Notes under the pieces: generated by a model
What the model saw: the letters and a program-made list of their open reading frames with translations, nothing else
Told to the model about the DNA's origin: nothing
The model's database searches: none
Shown here: positions 36,028 to 50,400 of the stretch, one piece after another
Position numbering within the stretch: the first letter of the stretch is position 1
How the letters are laid out: the number at the start of each line of letters is the position of its first letter
Position numbers and translations under genes: made by a program
Source: Gonapodya sp. JEL0774
Taxonomy: Eukaryota > Monoblepharomycota > Monoblepharidomycetes > Monoblepharidales > Gonapodyaceae
Length of the DNA: 64,000 bases
NCBI GenBank assembly: GCA_027604505.1
Contig: JADIIX010000001.1
Location: forward strand, 248,001 to 312,000
Reading direction: 5' to 3'

Positions 36028-39000
36028 TCACCCGCTGTGACTCCCGACCACCCCGCTACGACTTGCACTTCTGGAAATCGCCTCAGATCGTAACCCACCT
36101 GCAGACGATCTAGGTCTTGTCACACCAACACCCACATTTGAGCCCCCAGCACCAGAGGAACCCGTTTTCCTTCCGCCCGATGCCGCCACAGAAGATAACC
36201 CCGGCCGCTCCACTCCAGATCTCGCCAGCAGAAGTGGGGGCTTAGAAGAAACGCGCGACAGGGGACGCCTGGACACAGGGGCTAGAGGCGCAATGGAAAA
36301 TGAGAAAACGTGCCAAGTGGCGTCGGTGTCACTATGACGAGATAATGGACTATTGCGTGTCCGGGTATACACTCACCTTTAAATTTTGGCTTGTCAAGAG
36401 AATCACTGCTCAGAGCTGCAATGATCTCTTCAAATGTCGGCTCAGGGTCAGCTGTTTGGTTCTCATCAGAGTCAAAATCGGACCCAGAGTTGGAAGCAGA
36501 GCTAACTTCGTTGGGTACCTGAGAACGGAGGGATAGTTTGTGATAACGTGTGAAACAGCTTCTCTTGTGTGCACTCCGCAAACCCACCGCAAGCCCATCG
36601 CACTCACTCTGCTCTTCGATCCACTTTTCACTCCCACAAGCAGTTCCGCTTCTCCACCACGCTTCCTTTCTTTTGCACCTCTGGGGGTTTGACCCCGTGC
36701 CGCTCCCAGATTCCTGAAGTCTCTTCCATCCACCCCCTCTCCAACAATTGCACATGTACTCTCCAAATACTCTGGTACTTCAATCCCCTTCCTTTCTAGC
36801 AATCTCCTCAGTTGCTCATTTTCGACGGCGAGAGCGCTCAACTCGTCAGCCACTCCTCCTTCCTTTCCTCCAGTCCCCGCGCCGGCAGTAGCAAGAGGCT
36901 CCATTGCACCAACAGACGTCAACCAAGGGGCCGTTGCGCTTCCCAAACGCTTCTTTTTTGCTCCCACGGCGGATCCAAGCGCGTTTCTGTTGGCGCCAGC
37001 TCTAGCGGTCCCTGGTGTCCCTACTGGAGCACTCGCAAGTCGGGCTGATGGGAGACGAGACGACGGACGGTTCGCGAGGGGAAACACCACGGAGTCTTGA
37101 AAGAAGCTTGCGAGCGAAGGTGGAGCTCTGCGCGTTTCGGGAGACTCAGAAGGCTGAAGTGGCAAAGGAGAAAACCCATCTGGTGGCGATGATTGCGCAG
37201 TGACCATGCCTGCCACATTCCCGGAATGGCGTACACTATGCGTGTCAATTCCCCCAGTGAAGGCCACTGCGACGGGGCACACTGTTCGATGCTCTTGTCG
37301 CTCGAACAACAGTTGCTCGATTAAAGTGCGATGTTCTTGAATTTGCTTTTGAAGCTTTCTTTCGGGACCTTTGCTGTCGTTATGTAAGGTGTCGTTCTCA
37401 TGGCGTGAGGATGAAGAAGTAAAGGACACGTTTTGAAGCTTCAACATTTGCGCCTGCTCCTTGACTTGTTTCCTCATTGCGTCCAACTCTGTCTCTGCTA
37501 CGGCAAGGTCCTTTTGACTTTTGGTCAGCTGCTTGCGCAGAATGTACTCCCGTGCATCAGCATCCTTGTACTGGGTGAAGAGCTTTTCCTCGGTGGAAGA
37601 TACTTGCTCGCTCAGTTTTCGTATTTTCTTGTCATTAATGGAACGCAAGCCTTGCTCTTTGATGAGGTTCATGGAGCGGAGTTTCATCAGCTGTTATGTG
37701 AACAGGTAAGCTCGCTCACAAAAAATGCCTGCGTGCGGGTGATTCGAGTCCTCACAGTCATTTTCAACTCATGGTTCTCTTTTCTGAGTTCGCTCATTTC
37801 GTCCTCCACGTTGAGCTGAGCTTTTGCGCCTTCTTTGACTGCCTTGGGCATGGACTTGGACAGGACCATGTGTGACAGCTCTTCTTTCTTGGTTTCGGAC
37901 ATAATGTCCAATACCTCCTGCTTTGTGTTCGTTTTATACTCAAGGAAACGGTTGCGGAGAATGTGCGAGTGCAAAACGAGCTCGTTGACTAGTTCATCGT
38001 ACTCGTCGATTACTTTGTTGCGGATGCGGCGCTCCTAGTGGTCACGAACCGAGATGCAAATCGATAGACTCTCCAGAATCATACAAAAAGGACCCATACG
38101 CTGTTCCTCACCTCCACACGCCGTGCACCTTTTAGCTGTTCCAGTTTCATCGTCGCTTCGTGCAACTCTGCAGCGATAGCATTTGACTCCATGCGAGACT
38201 GAAGCAAAACGTCTCGGCGGAAGTTCTTACCGAAGTAAGTTCACCAATTGTGCTTCTTATATCTCAGGGAATCCCTTACACCAACTCACCTCGAGCAACA
38301 ACTCCTTTTGCCGTACCATAAAGTGTATAATGAGCTCATTTTGCCTGATCATGTCCACTAATCGGGATGATATGGCTCCCACAAACTCGTTTTCGTCGGC
38401 AGACCTCTTCTGCTGCCACTTTATGAGTTGAAGAGCAAACTTCGATATGACTTGGGACAGGTAATCACGGGATACACTAAAGCTCTTGGACTCGTCAATT
38501 TTAACATTTGCGAGACGGGCAAGCTTTGTTTCTTTGTTCTGGAAAGCAAGCGACGATGGAGACAGATTTCAATGAACGACATCTGTGGTGTCACGAACCC
38601 AAGCCTCCATGCCACGGTAAAGATCTTGAACAAGACCTTGTATGATAGCCGATTTGTCGGCAAAGTCCTGCTCTGATATCTTAAAATTCAGTCCTGGGGA
38701 AAGCGTTGAAGAAACGTTGATGAAGTCGACCTTTCTGAATAGTTTTCCAGACCGTTCATCAGCAAGATGCTCAAAGTACACCCTTCCTTGTCGGAACATT
38801 TTAAGGGTGTGTTCCTGGAAAATATAGGACTGAAGTGCTTGAATCTGGCACTGGTCAAATGTCTGCAACCAAGAAATCAATTCAAGACCGTTAAAGTAGT
38901 GGTTTGAGACACTAACTCACCATCTGTGCAACAACATTCAGTCGTACTTTGTCCCCTTCCGAAGCTAAAATAGTTTCTCGTAGTAGATTAGCTTTGATTC

Positions 39001-42000
39001 ACCGTCCGGTCAGCGACTGCAAAGGGGCACAACAACCCACGTCTGAACAAACGTACCTGGATTGGCATTACCTTTACCCCCGAGGCGATGATATATACGC
39101 ACAGCATCTGCTAGAATCGCGATTTTGTAATTGCGCATAAAGTCACCGACTTCATTCGGAGCAAGGTGTGGCCATGTTGGGACATTCATTCTCCCGAACT
39201 CCCTCCGGAGACAAGATAAGCGCGCGACAGCACCGAGGAACGTCGTCAAAGAACGACACACAGTTTCAACTCCTTCACCGTAGCTGTTGTGACTTTGTAG
39301 CGTTAAGTCTTCGAGGACTTCCTCCAGCTGGTACAGAGTTGGACACTTGGTTCAACACACAGCTATCAAACAATAGCACTCACCTCTAGAACTTTCATGT
39401 CCAGAACCGCCTTTTCGCGAGTACCCAGATTTGCGAAGATGTACGGAGTAATTGATGCTGATGGTTTGATCCACAGTTTCGTCTGCAACCAAGTACCAAC
39501 AGTGGAAGAAATATTTTAGTCTAACAACCAAAATGTGTCTCAACCGAAATTTGATCTCTACTTCAGTCAATGCTTTGTGTAGTGACGAGAGACCGCCACT
39601 ACGTATTCTTGTCGCCCGCACTGATGGATAGTGAAAGTTTAAAGTCCGGCGGAGTTGCTCCGCGCTGTCAGCAGCCTTGAAATTGCAACATCACAATACG
39701 AAGAACATGAAGGCACTGATATCTGAATAACACTTACTGAGCTGACGATTAGGGAGAATTCGCCTGCGAGCACAACCGCTTTCAGTTTTATGTGTAGAAA
39801 AGTCCACTTCAGAGAAAGATAGCGCTCAGTTCTTCCTAAATCGGCAGGAACACCAAAGTACATCATGTCTTTCTTCATAGTGTTGATAAAGTTAACAACA
39901 TGATCGGCGACTCGGACAATCTTAACTGGAAAACCAGATGGCATCAAAATCCTATCAGCCAGGATATTGACGCGATACTCACCGGTTGCTTGATAACGAT
40001 TGTTGTCACGCAACAACTGACCATACACACAGGCCAAGTGAAATATATCGAGCAATTGATACTGGAGGCTCAGAGACTTTCCATAAATCTGACTATTCGG
40101 AAGAATAGGGGCATTAAAATCCTCAACCTGTTTAATGGTTCGTTCAAGTGGTGCCAGACCCTGAAACGATGCAGACAAGCCATTATGCCGCGGTTGTATG
40201 AAACAAGGACGCGCAGAAACTACCAGTATAATCTCGGAAGGATGGGCTATGTACCATAACTTGGCAAGTTTGTCATGCGCAGCAGAGGGTGGTGCAGCTA
40301 CATCTTGGGTCTGGACGTTTCCCTCACCAACAACGTGATCAAGTTTCGGTTCCTTTTCCTTGTCTTCGGGTTGATAACAACAAGGTTTAACACCTAAAAA
40401 AGTTGGACTGGATTTCAACTTACTGAAGTAATCCATGATTTTGCGAACTCTGGATGGCTTGAAGACGAGCTTTCCGAATTTAGTTCCGAACACCCTTTTG
40501 CGAAGTTCTTGCATTAATTGTGAGAGCTCAAGCTTCTCGCACTGTTCGGTTACAGCTTCACGCATGTTAATGTAGTACCATTCCAGCAATTTCATCTGTA
40601 GACGCCAAATTTAGAGGCGGATCGCTCTTGTAGAACCGGCAAACTTCACACCTTCATTGAGAGAAAAAGTTCTTCTGGCACAACGGATTTTGATAAGTAT
40701 TGCTGTCTGAGCTCTGGCATTCTGCGTTTTCATCATCATAATAGAGGTGTGTGATTTGATCCCGACATTATCGCAAATGTCAAGTTGACGTACGTTTTTG
40801 CGTACTCCCCAAGCATCAACTTCCGAAGAATCTTTTTCCGGTGCACTAGTGAGCATATAAAGAGCTTGTAGTCAACGTCCGAAATAACTTTGTTTGTTTC
40901 TTCTTGGCGCTCTTCCTGTTCACAGAGAAGCCACCGGGTCCAGTAATTTGTCTCGTGCATGTACCAAGCAGATCAAAATTCTTTATGTACCTGTAACTGT
41001 GCAAAGCTGGCACGCGATAAATCTTGACAAGAGAGTAGCTGCTCGTAAACTTCAACCAAAATGACGTTGTGCAACTCGACGGAAGAGTGCAAATGAAACT
41101 GTTCTACGATTTGAATCTGGATTCGGAAGTAGTAAGCAAGGGCATTTTAAACACAGTTTGGAGAATACCTTCAACGCCATGGAAAGTTTTTCGAGTGAGC
41201 CAGGAACCATCGCCTCCATGATACCGTTCAGAGAGTTAAAGTTGAAAGCGGAAACAATTTTTTCGTCGAGTTCTGTCACTGCCAATCCAAAGAAAGGTGG
41301 CATTTTGTCCCATAAGTTCGGTATTCGACACAATCCGCCTTCCTCATGCGACATCTGCTCGCTTTCATCTTCAAGTTCAGAATCGACAAAAGGCTAAGTA
41401 TCCAAAGCTTGGTGATCAAACTGAGAGAATCGGATTGAGAGGTCAAGCTGAGACCCACCACCTTCCGTGCAAAGTCCGCACTGTCAGTAACAAGATCTAG
41501 CTTAAGCGCAGCAAGCCTAGTTCCCAACAGAGAACGATCTGCCGTCATTACATTTAGCTGTCTTTCAGTCGCAATGCGGCTCCATTCTGCAGATGTTCAT
41601 GTTTGAGAACTGTCCGACAACAACTTCAACATCTTATTACCTGTTTCCATCCATGATAGCAAGAGCCTGTTTCGCTTAACAAGAATGTGCAAAAGGCGTT
41701 TTACAATCTCACGTCCCCGTGCACTGAAGCCTGGGTCCTCCCATCCAGAACCCTTTGCGAACGTGATACCTAGAGGTTTGGTGCTATGGTTGCCCTCTTG
41801 AGGAGAATATATCTATTGTATTGGAGTAATGAATCATACAATGTAAGGTTTCAACAGAGAACTGAAGCATTACCTCGGCCACGACGATATCCGGAAGTAG
41901 AGGATTCTCCAACCACAGCGTCCCTTCCAAACCGCCCAGTGCAAGTCCAACAGAAGACGCTAAAGTCGTTGTCACCGGGCCAGTCAACTGGATCCATGAA

Positions 42001-45000
42001 TCCTGTCGGTAATAGACAGTGTGGAGTGAATGAGATTTCGAATCGACGGGAATCTGATCTGAAACAAACCAGCATCCATTTCCAAGCGACCGTCTGAGCT
42101 ACCCCAGGATCGCAAGGATTTCCGAATATCTTTTCGTAGGCGACCAGCAGATGAGTGTGTACAAGTTGGGCCGTCTTGTGCACATCCGCGATCAAGGATA
42201 GTGCAGGAATAACTTCAAACAAATCTATTTGAACCTGTGGTGAGTTGAGCGATACGCTCTTCGTTTTTGTCCAAGCTTTCGAGATTGCAGATGTCTCAAA
42301 TTGTTTTCCGATCGCACACTTGGATTCAAGGTGCTCACCGCTTCTTGGCGGTAATCCCGCAAACACTGATGAAACTACCGAATGGCTGGATTCGATGGTC
42401 GACCCGTTTTCATTCGTGTTATGATCAGCCGCCCGTTCATGAAACCGATCAAGCCAATCACGGTGTTCCGTGATGCAATCCGTGACAATGCGAAGTGTCG
42501 CCTGTGCTCTTATGATGAGTGAATGTGTAGCCGTGAGGTATGATCTTTGGAATCCATCATTCTAAAATTTTCACATTAGTTGGACAGTCATGACAGTTTC
42601 GAACAAGTGCACGGCATACCGCCATATCGACCAACGGCCGCTCCGCAAGTATGTCAGTAATCGTCTGTGAGAATGCCATGCAATGCTCGATTGTCCGAAT
42701 ATGCTCATATGAGTCAAGAAGGGCGCAGATCGTCTACACGGAGACAAAACATTTGATACTCACTACTGAACACGAGTTGAGCATGGACCTACTAGTATTT
42801 TTGCAAAATGAAAATCCACCTCCGAATTATACAAGTCCAAGAGCAGCTGCGCTCGGTCTACATTCGGATTCAAGTATGTTACATTTTTCAAACCTGGATT
42901 GAGCGATAGTGTCAGCCTCTCCGAGAAATCGTGCCTCAACAGATACGCACTAGTTCCTCTTGTGGTCATTTTGCTCCTTAGTTCATCCATGTATTCTTGA
43001 GTCTGTCGCGTGCGAGAGTTTGAACGCCCCCCCACTTCCTTGTTGATAAAAATTGTGCCGATGCGGAGAATCTCATTCTCGATTTTCGCAAAATCGGACA
43101 TTGAGATATCTGAAACCAATGACATTAACGATTTGCAGAGCGAACGCGGATTCTACCATTACCATAGACGAAATCAACGCCTCGATGATCCTTGGTTCGA
43201 ATGCTCTCTCCAATAATACTTCGGACGTCTTCGCTGCACGGCATCGGGGTTGACTCTTGGAGGTCTGGCAAGTCAAACATCGTCTGACGCCACCTTTTCA
43301 TACATTGATCGAGCATAAAACCGCATTACACCCCGACACAATTTCTAAACTTATTTGCAGACAGCGACTCACATATTTGTAATGTTTGCTGCTGCGGCAA
43401 GTGAAGAAACTTTGCCACGCTGGGACCAACTCTGGTGAACGACATCACAGTATCGATGAAGTCAAACTGTTAAAATGCCAAATATTTTGAGCTGACTTAC
43501 TTCGACAGGACCCTCCGTGGCACGATTCTTCATTTCCCGTAACTGCACAGCGATCACGACGTTAACTGACAGGGCGGCCACTCGGTCGCCTGTTTGCTCA
43601 ACTCACGTCAATAGCGAGTCTCCTTTCCACGCTACGGTTGAAGTTCAGTTGTCGAAGAAGAATATCCCGTAACTCACCAAGGCGAATGTGACGTAGTAGT
43701 GAGAATGTTACAAGTTCGTGCTCCGCGAATAATAAGGTCGTGGTCGGCTTTATAGATTGGTAACCACCAGATTTTGACGCTGTGCATGTATCTACATTCA
43801 TCCAAGGCTGGCTCACCTCACGTATGTTTGCCTCAATAGCCTCCGCACCATCATCGTCACCAATTTCCTCCACGATTTCTCTAAGCTCGGAGTTTTTGGC
43901 GATCATTTCTGCGAGCTTTCGCTTCTTGGCATCAAGGCTTCTACCTTCATTCAATCTGGGGCGTGCTGGATCGGGTACAAGACTACCCAAATCAAACAGT
44001 GAAAACAAGTTCGCGTCCCCGCTCGACCCTGGAGAATCTCCATTCCCCACTGAGCCGGGCCTTGAATTGCGAGACCCCTGGGCGATGGATCCTTGCCTTG
44101 ACTTTGGTCGAGCAGATTTCCCGAAGTCTTCATCATCAATAATGAGCAGATCCTGCTCTCCAATCATGGCGTGATTGTCCAATTGGCCTGCGCTTTGTTT
44201 CATTTGATCTAGCGTTTCATCCAATGCGGTACCAGCAAACGATACCGTAGCCTTACTAGCTCTTCTTTTCGCTAATGCCACGCTCGCTCGTCTTGACATT
44301 GAACCGGACAAGCTCATCCGCTTTTCAACGCTGACTGCTGTCGCGTTCCCTCCCTCCTTCTCCGTCCATAATCGCGCAGCCTCTTTGAACCTCCCCAGCA
44401 CGTGGTCTGGGTCCTCACATCCAACAAGCTCCCATTCGTACCTCAGCTCAAAGTCAACACCCTTTTCGACTTGCAGTTCTGCGGTACGGCCGTCTCTGAA
44501 GCGATCCGGTGAGGGGTGAAGCAAAATGTCTTGCAGCCAGTCAGCCCGACGAACGTAAGTTGCCGAATGATCAATCTCCGGGGGCATTATCGACGAGAAA
44601 GGATAGCTCGGAGGGCGTGGAGATTGGATGGTTTCATCCGCAAGCATCCCCGCCGCTACGGCAAGAGCTCCGACCCGGTCGATATTCACAGTGTTGGAAG
44701 CTGATTTTGCACTTTCCTGTGTTGGCGATCGCTGCGACTCGTTGCCTGATCCCACTCCGATGCCCCCTACACCTATTCCCCAAATGGTCTCGTACTCGAT
44801 GACGGGCTTCTTCGCCACCCTCTCGCGCAGCTGGCATCGTAGTCTACTTTCTGCCTCATAAGCGGTCGCCCTTCCCCCATCTTGGTCGAGGGGCGCTTTC
44901 ACACAGAGCTGTTCCATAAGCCCCCGAAAAAGCTGAATGAAAATGTCTGGTTGTGGGAACCGCTGTGGGAGACGGAATCGGTGGACAACGGGGCGCGCTG

Positions 45001-46743
45001 CAACTGGATAAGTTCCGGCGAAGAGGGGGGCGTAGAGTGGGTCTTCGAGGACTGATTGTGTGGCAGGGAGACTGCAGGACCCGGAATTGCCACCCCAAAC
45101 TCCTGATATCCCACGTTCTACACCAACAATGTCACCGATCATGCCCACCATCTCGTTTGCGGTAAGTTGATTGACTCGAGCTCTCCAAATTTGAAACTTA
45201 AATGTTGCACCTGCATGTTGTGCACAAAGAAGGCGGAAGAAAACGAGGAGATCTGATGAAGTGTAGCCTGGATCGGGCAAGCGCTCAAGCGCTAACGGAA
45301 AATAAGCGGAACGCGGAGTGGGGACATCCTCATCAAGGACCACTCTTCCGGTCGGTACATCTTGTCCAGATAACTCTTGTTCATCGCATTCGTTGAGAAT
45401 TTCTAGATCTGGAAGCACAGCAGTCAAACGGCGACCAGGTCTATCACGGTCCGTCGAGCTGAAAGAAGGACGCCTTTGATTGGTGGACACAGATGATGGA
45501 GCCGCAGAGATTGTGCTTCCATTGAGGTAATCCCTTGCGGTTGACACGTTTGCGAATGTCCCTGACGGCCTTCGCTCTGAAGGCTTGAGGAGTGAATCTT
45601 GGCGGTACTCATCAGGAATAAGGGATTGCCGCCTCGGTGAGAATCCAGCAGATTCAGAAACCGATTGGGGGCTGTCTTGCGGTAGAATTCCTGCACGCTC
45701 CTCTGCAACACGCGCGGCGGAAACACGCCGCTGGAGTAGAGACAACGGAAAGTGCGCAGAGCGTCGTTGTGAATAGAGTGTATGAATGGAGGGTGAAGTC
45801 ACTTCATTTCAAACACACAATACTGGCTCACACTACAAGCTACTTACTTCTTCGTCGTCCTTTTCCTTCCGTTTTTTCGCAGCGATGTCCGATAACCTTT
45901 CCCAACGTTCAATGGCATCAAGAAACTCCTTGCGCAGATGTTCGAGGCGAGTGCGAAGAGGAGTAAGGTATGCAGGCAGAGCTTGCTCTGAAGCAGCATG
46001 CGAAGACAGACGTGTACGGTTTGGCGCCGTTCGATGGGGACTTGTCGTGACTGTGTAGAAAGTTGGGTTGAATTGAATTGTAGTATACACTGCGCGACAG
46101 AGAAAATCTCAGTTACGTAAGAAAATAATCAGTCTCACCAAACTTTCGCCACCTCTCAACAAGAATCCTCGCTTCCTCGATGCACTCATGTGCTCGCTCC
46201 CCAAAGAACTGAGCCAGACGTTCGACAGTGGACCCATGTTCGAGATTGTCTCCCACATTCTCGCCGAGTTCTAATTCAGTATCGTGCCATGTCTTCATTG
46301 TTTGAGCAGCGAGCTGGCTGGCAGTTACAAGCCGAGGTGGATTATCCGCCCCATCCACTGCTTCACGGAGCTTGGCATGCCTTAAACTGCGATAAGACTC
46401 GTAAAATGGCAAATTGTTTGGGAGAAGAGGAACGCGGTCACGACGACCGTCTGCGAGATTGTGAAAGTCTCTGAGGCGGGAATCCAGAAGAGGTCTGATG
46501 TCTGCCAAGAGCTGTAGCGCATCATCGACAATCATGGCCAAATCAAGGGTCAGTCAGTTTTAAAAAGAAACTTACTGCATCCATCTGAGCATCGACATTT
46601 GCCAGATTGTCTCTATTCTGCGTCGCGAAGGTCTCCCTCACAAGATCTTCCATTGATGCGGACGCAGGGGCAGAAGCCAATGAGTTTCCACCCCCCAATG
46701 GTGCAGAGGAGGATGCCAAGTTGGCATTGGCATTCAATTCCAT
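36028..46743 (-). CDS. Giant coiled-coil protein resembling the CCDC162 family
   Basis: A 10.7-kb gene. Resolved exons at the 5' end are 46743-46576, 46511-46139, 46089-45848, 45730-43607, 43542-43501 and 43466-43373. Those at the 3' end are one ending at 37756, then 37690-36608, 36518-36377 and 36281-36028. All join in frame. In between are about fifteen more, including clear coding blocks at 43110-42770, 42760-42640, 42590-42020, 40595-39640, 39260-39010 and 38880-38570. The N-terminal part is helical (RWRKF, ERWERLSDIAAKKRKEKDD). The 708-residue fourth exon ends with ELRDILLRQLNFNRSVERRL. The middle has blocks such as LLLDLYNSEVDFHF and GKLFRKVDFINVSSTLSPG, and the C-terminus is a coiled coil (KKIRKLSEQVSSTEEKLFTQ) with a low-complexity tail. 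The layout and these blocks recall CCDC162 (DUF4549), a large family in flagellated eukaryotes. The family call is from memory and moderate. Confidence 0.6.
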
Positions 46744-47451
46744 GCTCAATGCACGAGTTATCGCCTAAGAATAATTTCTTCTCTGGGTGTGGAGTTAGTT
46801 TGGTTTGTTGGACACAGTTCACGGGCGCCCTGAGTCAGTGAAGACCGTTGGGAACCACGCCACCGTCTCACAGGATATTCAGTCTCGCATTTAACTCTCT
46901 CTAGCCATCGAGCGATACCATAAATCCTTCAAATCACTATTATAATCACTTTGAACTAGTTTGCCGCTCAGACCCCACAGCTCTACTATTTGGTCCTCCC
47001 ATAAATAGACTTTCGCACAGTGCCTATCCAGTCTCCTCCATGAACTTCGCCTCGAACGGCATGTGCTCTACATACCACTGAGAGACACCGTGGGAGTTGT
47101 GACGTTTATTCGCAATAACTGAGAGAGAGAGGAAACGGGGTGCGAGTAATATGTGAACAATACCAACCAACCAATCGTCCACCCTCAATCAAATGAGCAC
47201 ATCTTCGATTGTATAAGGAAAGGCCGTCCTTGCCCGTTATTTAGTTTGGCAATCACGCTGTGTATATTGCATAAGGGCAAAAATGAGCTCTGGTGCTCCT
47301 GTACAATGAATAACCAACTCCCGCTCAGATTCTGTATTCATTGTTCATCATTCGCTGAATTTTGATGCTTTATAATTACAGTAACCATGTCGGGATTGGC
47401 ATCTCGTGTTCATTTATGCAGTTCATTCAGTTTTACTAAACAATCTTAAAA
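46744..47451. other. Intergenic region between two large minus-strand genes
   Basis: It holds the promoter of the giant coiled-coil gene and the 3' flank of the TmcB-like gene. It is AT-rich, with no supported gene. Confidence 0.5.
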
Positions 47452-50400
47452 CTACTCGTCATCATTCAGGAAAATTCCCCCTGATTGTATAAGCCTCGCT
47501 AGTTTTGCATTTGCATTTATAGCATGTGCCGGAATCACTGGCATGGTGTTTTATCAATGGTGATGAGTTCTCATTCATCGACAGTCAACCGCAGAGTGAA
47601 ATGTCCACTCACTGTGAAGGATGTTCACAAGTGCCTCCATTTCATTCTCTCTCTCTTGCAAGAGGCGACGAAAGTTTAGTGTGTAAAGTGTGACAACCAC
47701 AGCGATTGCGACTGCAAAGAGTGCTTCCGATGCCGCTTGTGCTTGCATATTGCCCGAGGGAAGAAATGAATTCTGTGGAGCGATTCACTATGGCTCAGGA
47801 TGTCTTACGCAGGAAAACCATACAGCAGATAGTCACCAGTATCAGGTTGTCTACTTTTATCAAAGCCCCAATGCTGGAACCAAACCGCGTGAGTTTCATG
47901 TGAACAAACCTCCAGGACGAGTTATTCTTACATGTCTTGATTTATTTGCTCCATGAAAATAAGTCTATCATCGGCAAAATTGTGTGTTGCTCTCAAAGCG
48001 TTGAGAGTGAGAAAAGACCGAGCACTTTTGATGTAATCGTTGATCTTCGGCGAATCGGAAAACACAAAAGCAGAGTTCGGTGATCAGCGCTCACAGTTCA
48101 TAAAACGGCACGGACAGTACATACTTGATTGTCTGCAGGCCTTGTAACCGACTCGTATGTCAGCCCTAAAATGCCGGGAATGAACGAAAATGTGAGCGAT
48201 CTCTCGTCCTCAAGGGAAAACCGGCATCGTTCACCTAGCGTAGCGTTGAAGTACCTTGTGTTTGGATCACAAGAGTCAGCCTTGCAGCCTCTATATGAAC
48301 AAGTAATGTCACAAAGTGGTACAATATATTGGAGCCCGGAGATGCATTGATAACGACTTGAGGTATCAAATACCCACGTTTGTTCTGTTATGGATGATAT
48401 GATGGGCATACTGGTCGTCGGAGGAATCTCGGTTTGTCCGTGCCCTGTAATTGCATTTGAATGCACAGCTGCCAAGCTTTCTATCCTGTTAAACAAGAAT
48501 AAATCACTAGAATCAGTATGTTTTTAGGTGTGGGATGGGCAAGGAGACGTACGAGTCCTCCAAGTACATCTCTGTCGTCCCGAATGTCCAGGTTGTATTG
48601 TCACCAATAAGTACCTGTGAAAATGAGAAGGCGCAAGTTGAACTTAAGCAAACGAGCAGAAGCGTCACGATTGACGGTCCACCTCGTACGCGAGTGTGCG
48701 GACTTCTCGGATGAAGTACTTGCGACCAGATCCAGCTGAGGAAAACCGACAGAACGATCCATAACTCGTTGCATGCGAAGTGCAGATGTAAAATTTGGTA
48801 AAGTACTCACTATAGTTCACAATCTGCAAGTGATGGTGAGTTTGAAGATACTGCACAGCACATCAATTTCTCTCTCACCTTGATATACTCCTCGTTTATA
48901 GGAAGCCGCAGAAGTACGGGTACTAGGACAGCAATCGAGCAGACACCAATGGCAAAAAGCGAAGCCCAGAAATTCATAGATGTCTTCCAACCCTCCCCTG
49001 TTCGTGGTCCGTCCTATAATCCGTGATAAGTGTGGAAAGATGAATGTAGAATTTACCTCCGCTGGACTCACTTGGCCGAGATTTGACGGCAGTTTGACAC
49101 CATCGTCTATTTGCAAGAATTCCAACTGCTCGTCGATTGTGAGAAGAATCTCATCTGTCACCTTTTTGGAAATACTGCGAATATACTTCAAATATCCAAG
49201 CTGCAGAGGATTGTGTTCGAGTGAGCGCAGGAATAAAGTGATAAAGCTGTCACCAATAATACACTGAGCTTACTTGCATTCTGTGTGTCCCCGTAAGTAG
49301 GGGATAGAAAACAAAAAAGCCCAGGGCCATCACAACGAGACACTCCAGCACAAGCAAGACCTGGAGCAAATAAGTCAGGGGTTCATACCTCGGCAGGAGT
49401 ATCGTTTAACACTGGGATTTCTCTCACTCACGTATATCACTGTAAGCTGGCTTGTCACATTGGAAACAACTAAGACGAAAATTCCATGAGGTAAGTTGAA
49501 TCCAGAAATTAATCATCGGGCATTTTCTAAAACATTAACCAAACCATCACTCACACTCGGCCTCGCCGTTAATATTTACATCTAAGCGCTCGGTGTTTTT
49601 AGGAGGTGAAAGTCGACTCACTTCCATACAACCACGTACCTCGAAGACCTTGTCCAGCAACCAGCATATTATCAACGAGAAATCTCACTCTCCGGTCAGA
49701 TGAAGGGGCTACCGATTGGTAGTAGGAGATGTCTGGAATAGCGCATATGTTGTCAGAGGTATGTATTTATTCGAAGAGATCAAACATTTACCTTCCAGTG
49801 CAAGGCTCGCCGACGCTTCCAAAACTTCCGACGCGAGCTGATACTGGTTTACGTACTTTAAATGGGGTGAGACTCTACCGCCGGGGGTGGAAACCTCATC
49901 GTATTTGATGATCTGCTGGATTCCAGTTGTCATGTCACTTCGGGCTGTCAGATATGGCATCGATTCAAGAAAGAGCTTGTCGTGGTACGTCATCATTTCG
50001 CTCCTCCAATGGTTGAATTGTTTAAAGTCCCCTTGATGGCCCCAATAAGACATGAGACGGGCAGATTGACAAATAGCCAGTGCATAGCGACCGATGTCTG
50101 TTGTTAGCAGAAACTCCGAGATACTGTCATCCACTAGGAGGAAGAAGAGGCTTCTAAGGACAAGATCGAAGCAACAACGTTTAAGAACTCACGGGACGAA
50201 ATGACAAAGTTAGAGTATACGAGTGCAAAGATTATCATTCCACCAATCATTAGCATAATGATCTGGAGGCGTTTACTATAGGTTTGAGGGACAGACTAAT
50301 CCAATTTTTGCAAATGAGCTCAGTTAAACTTTGACGCTTCTTAACGCCGGGCGGGTCAGAACTTGCCTTGACTCTCCGTGTGAACTCCATCCTCATAGCT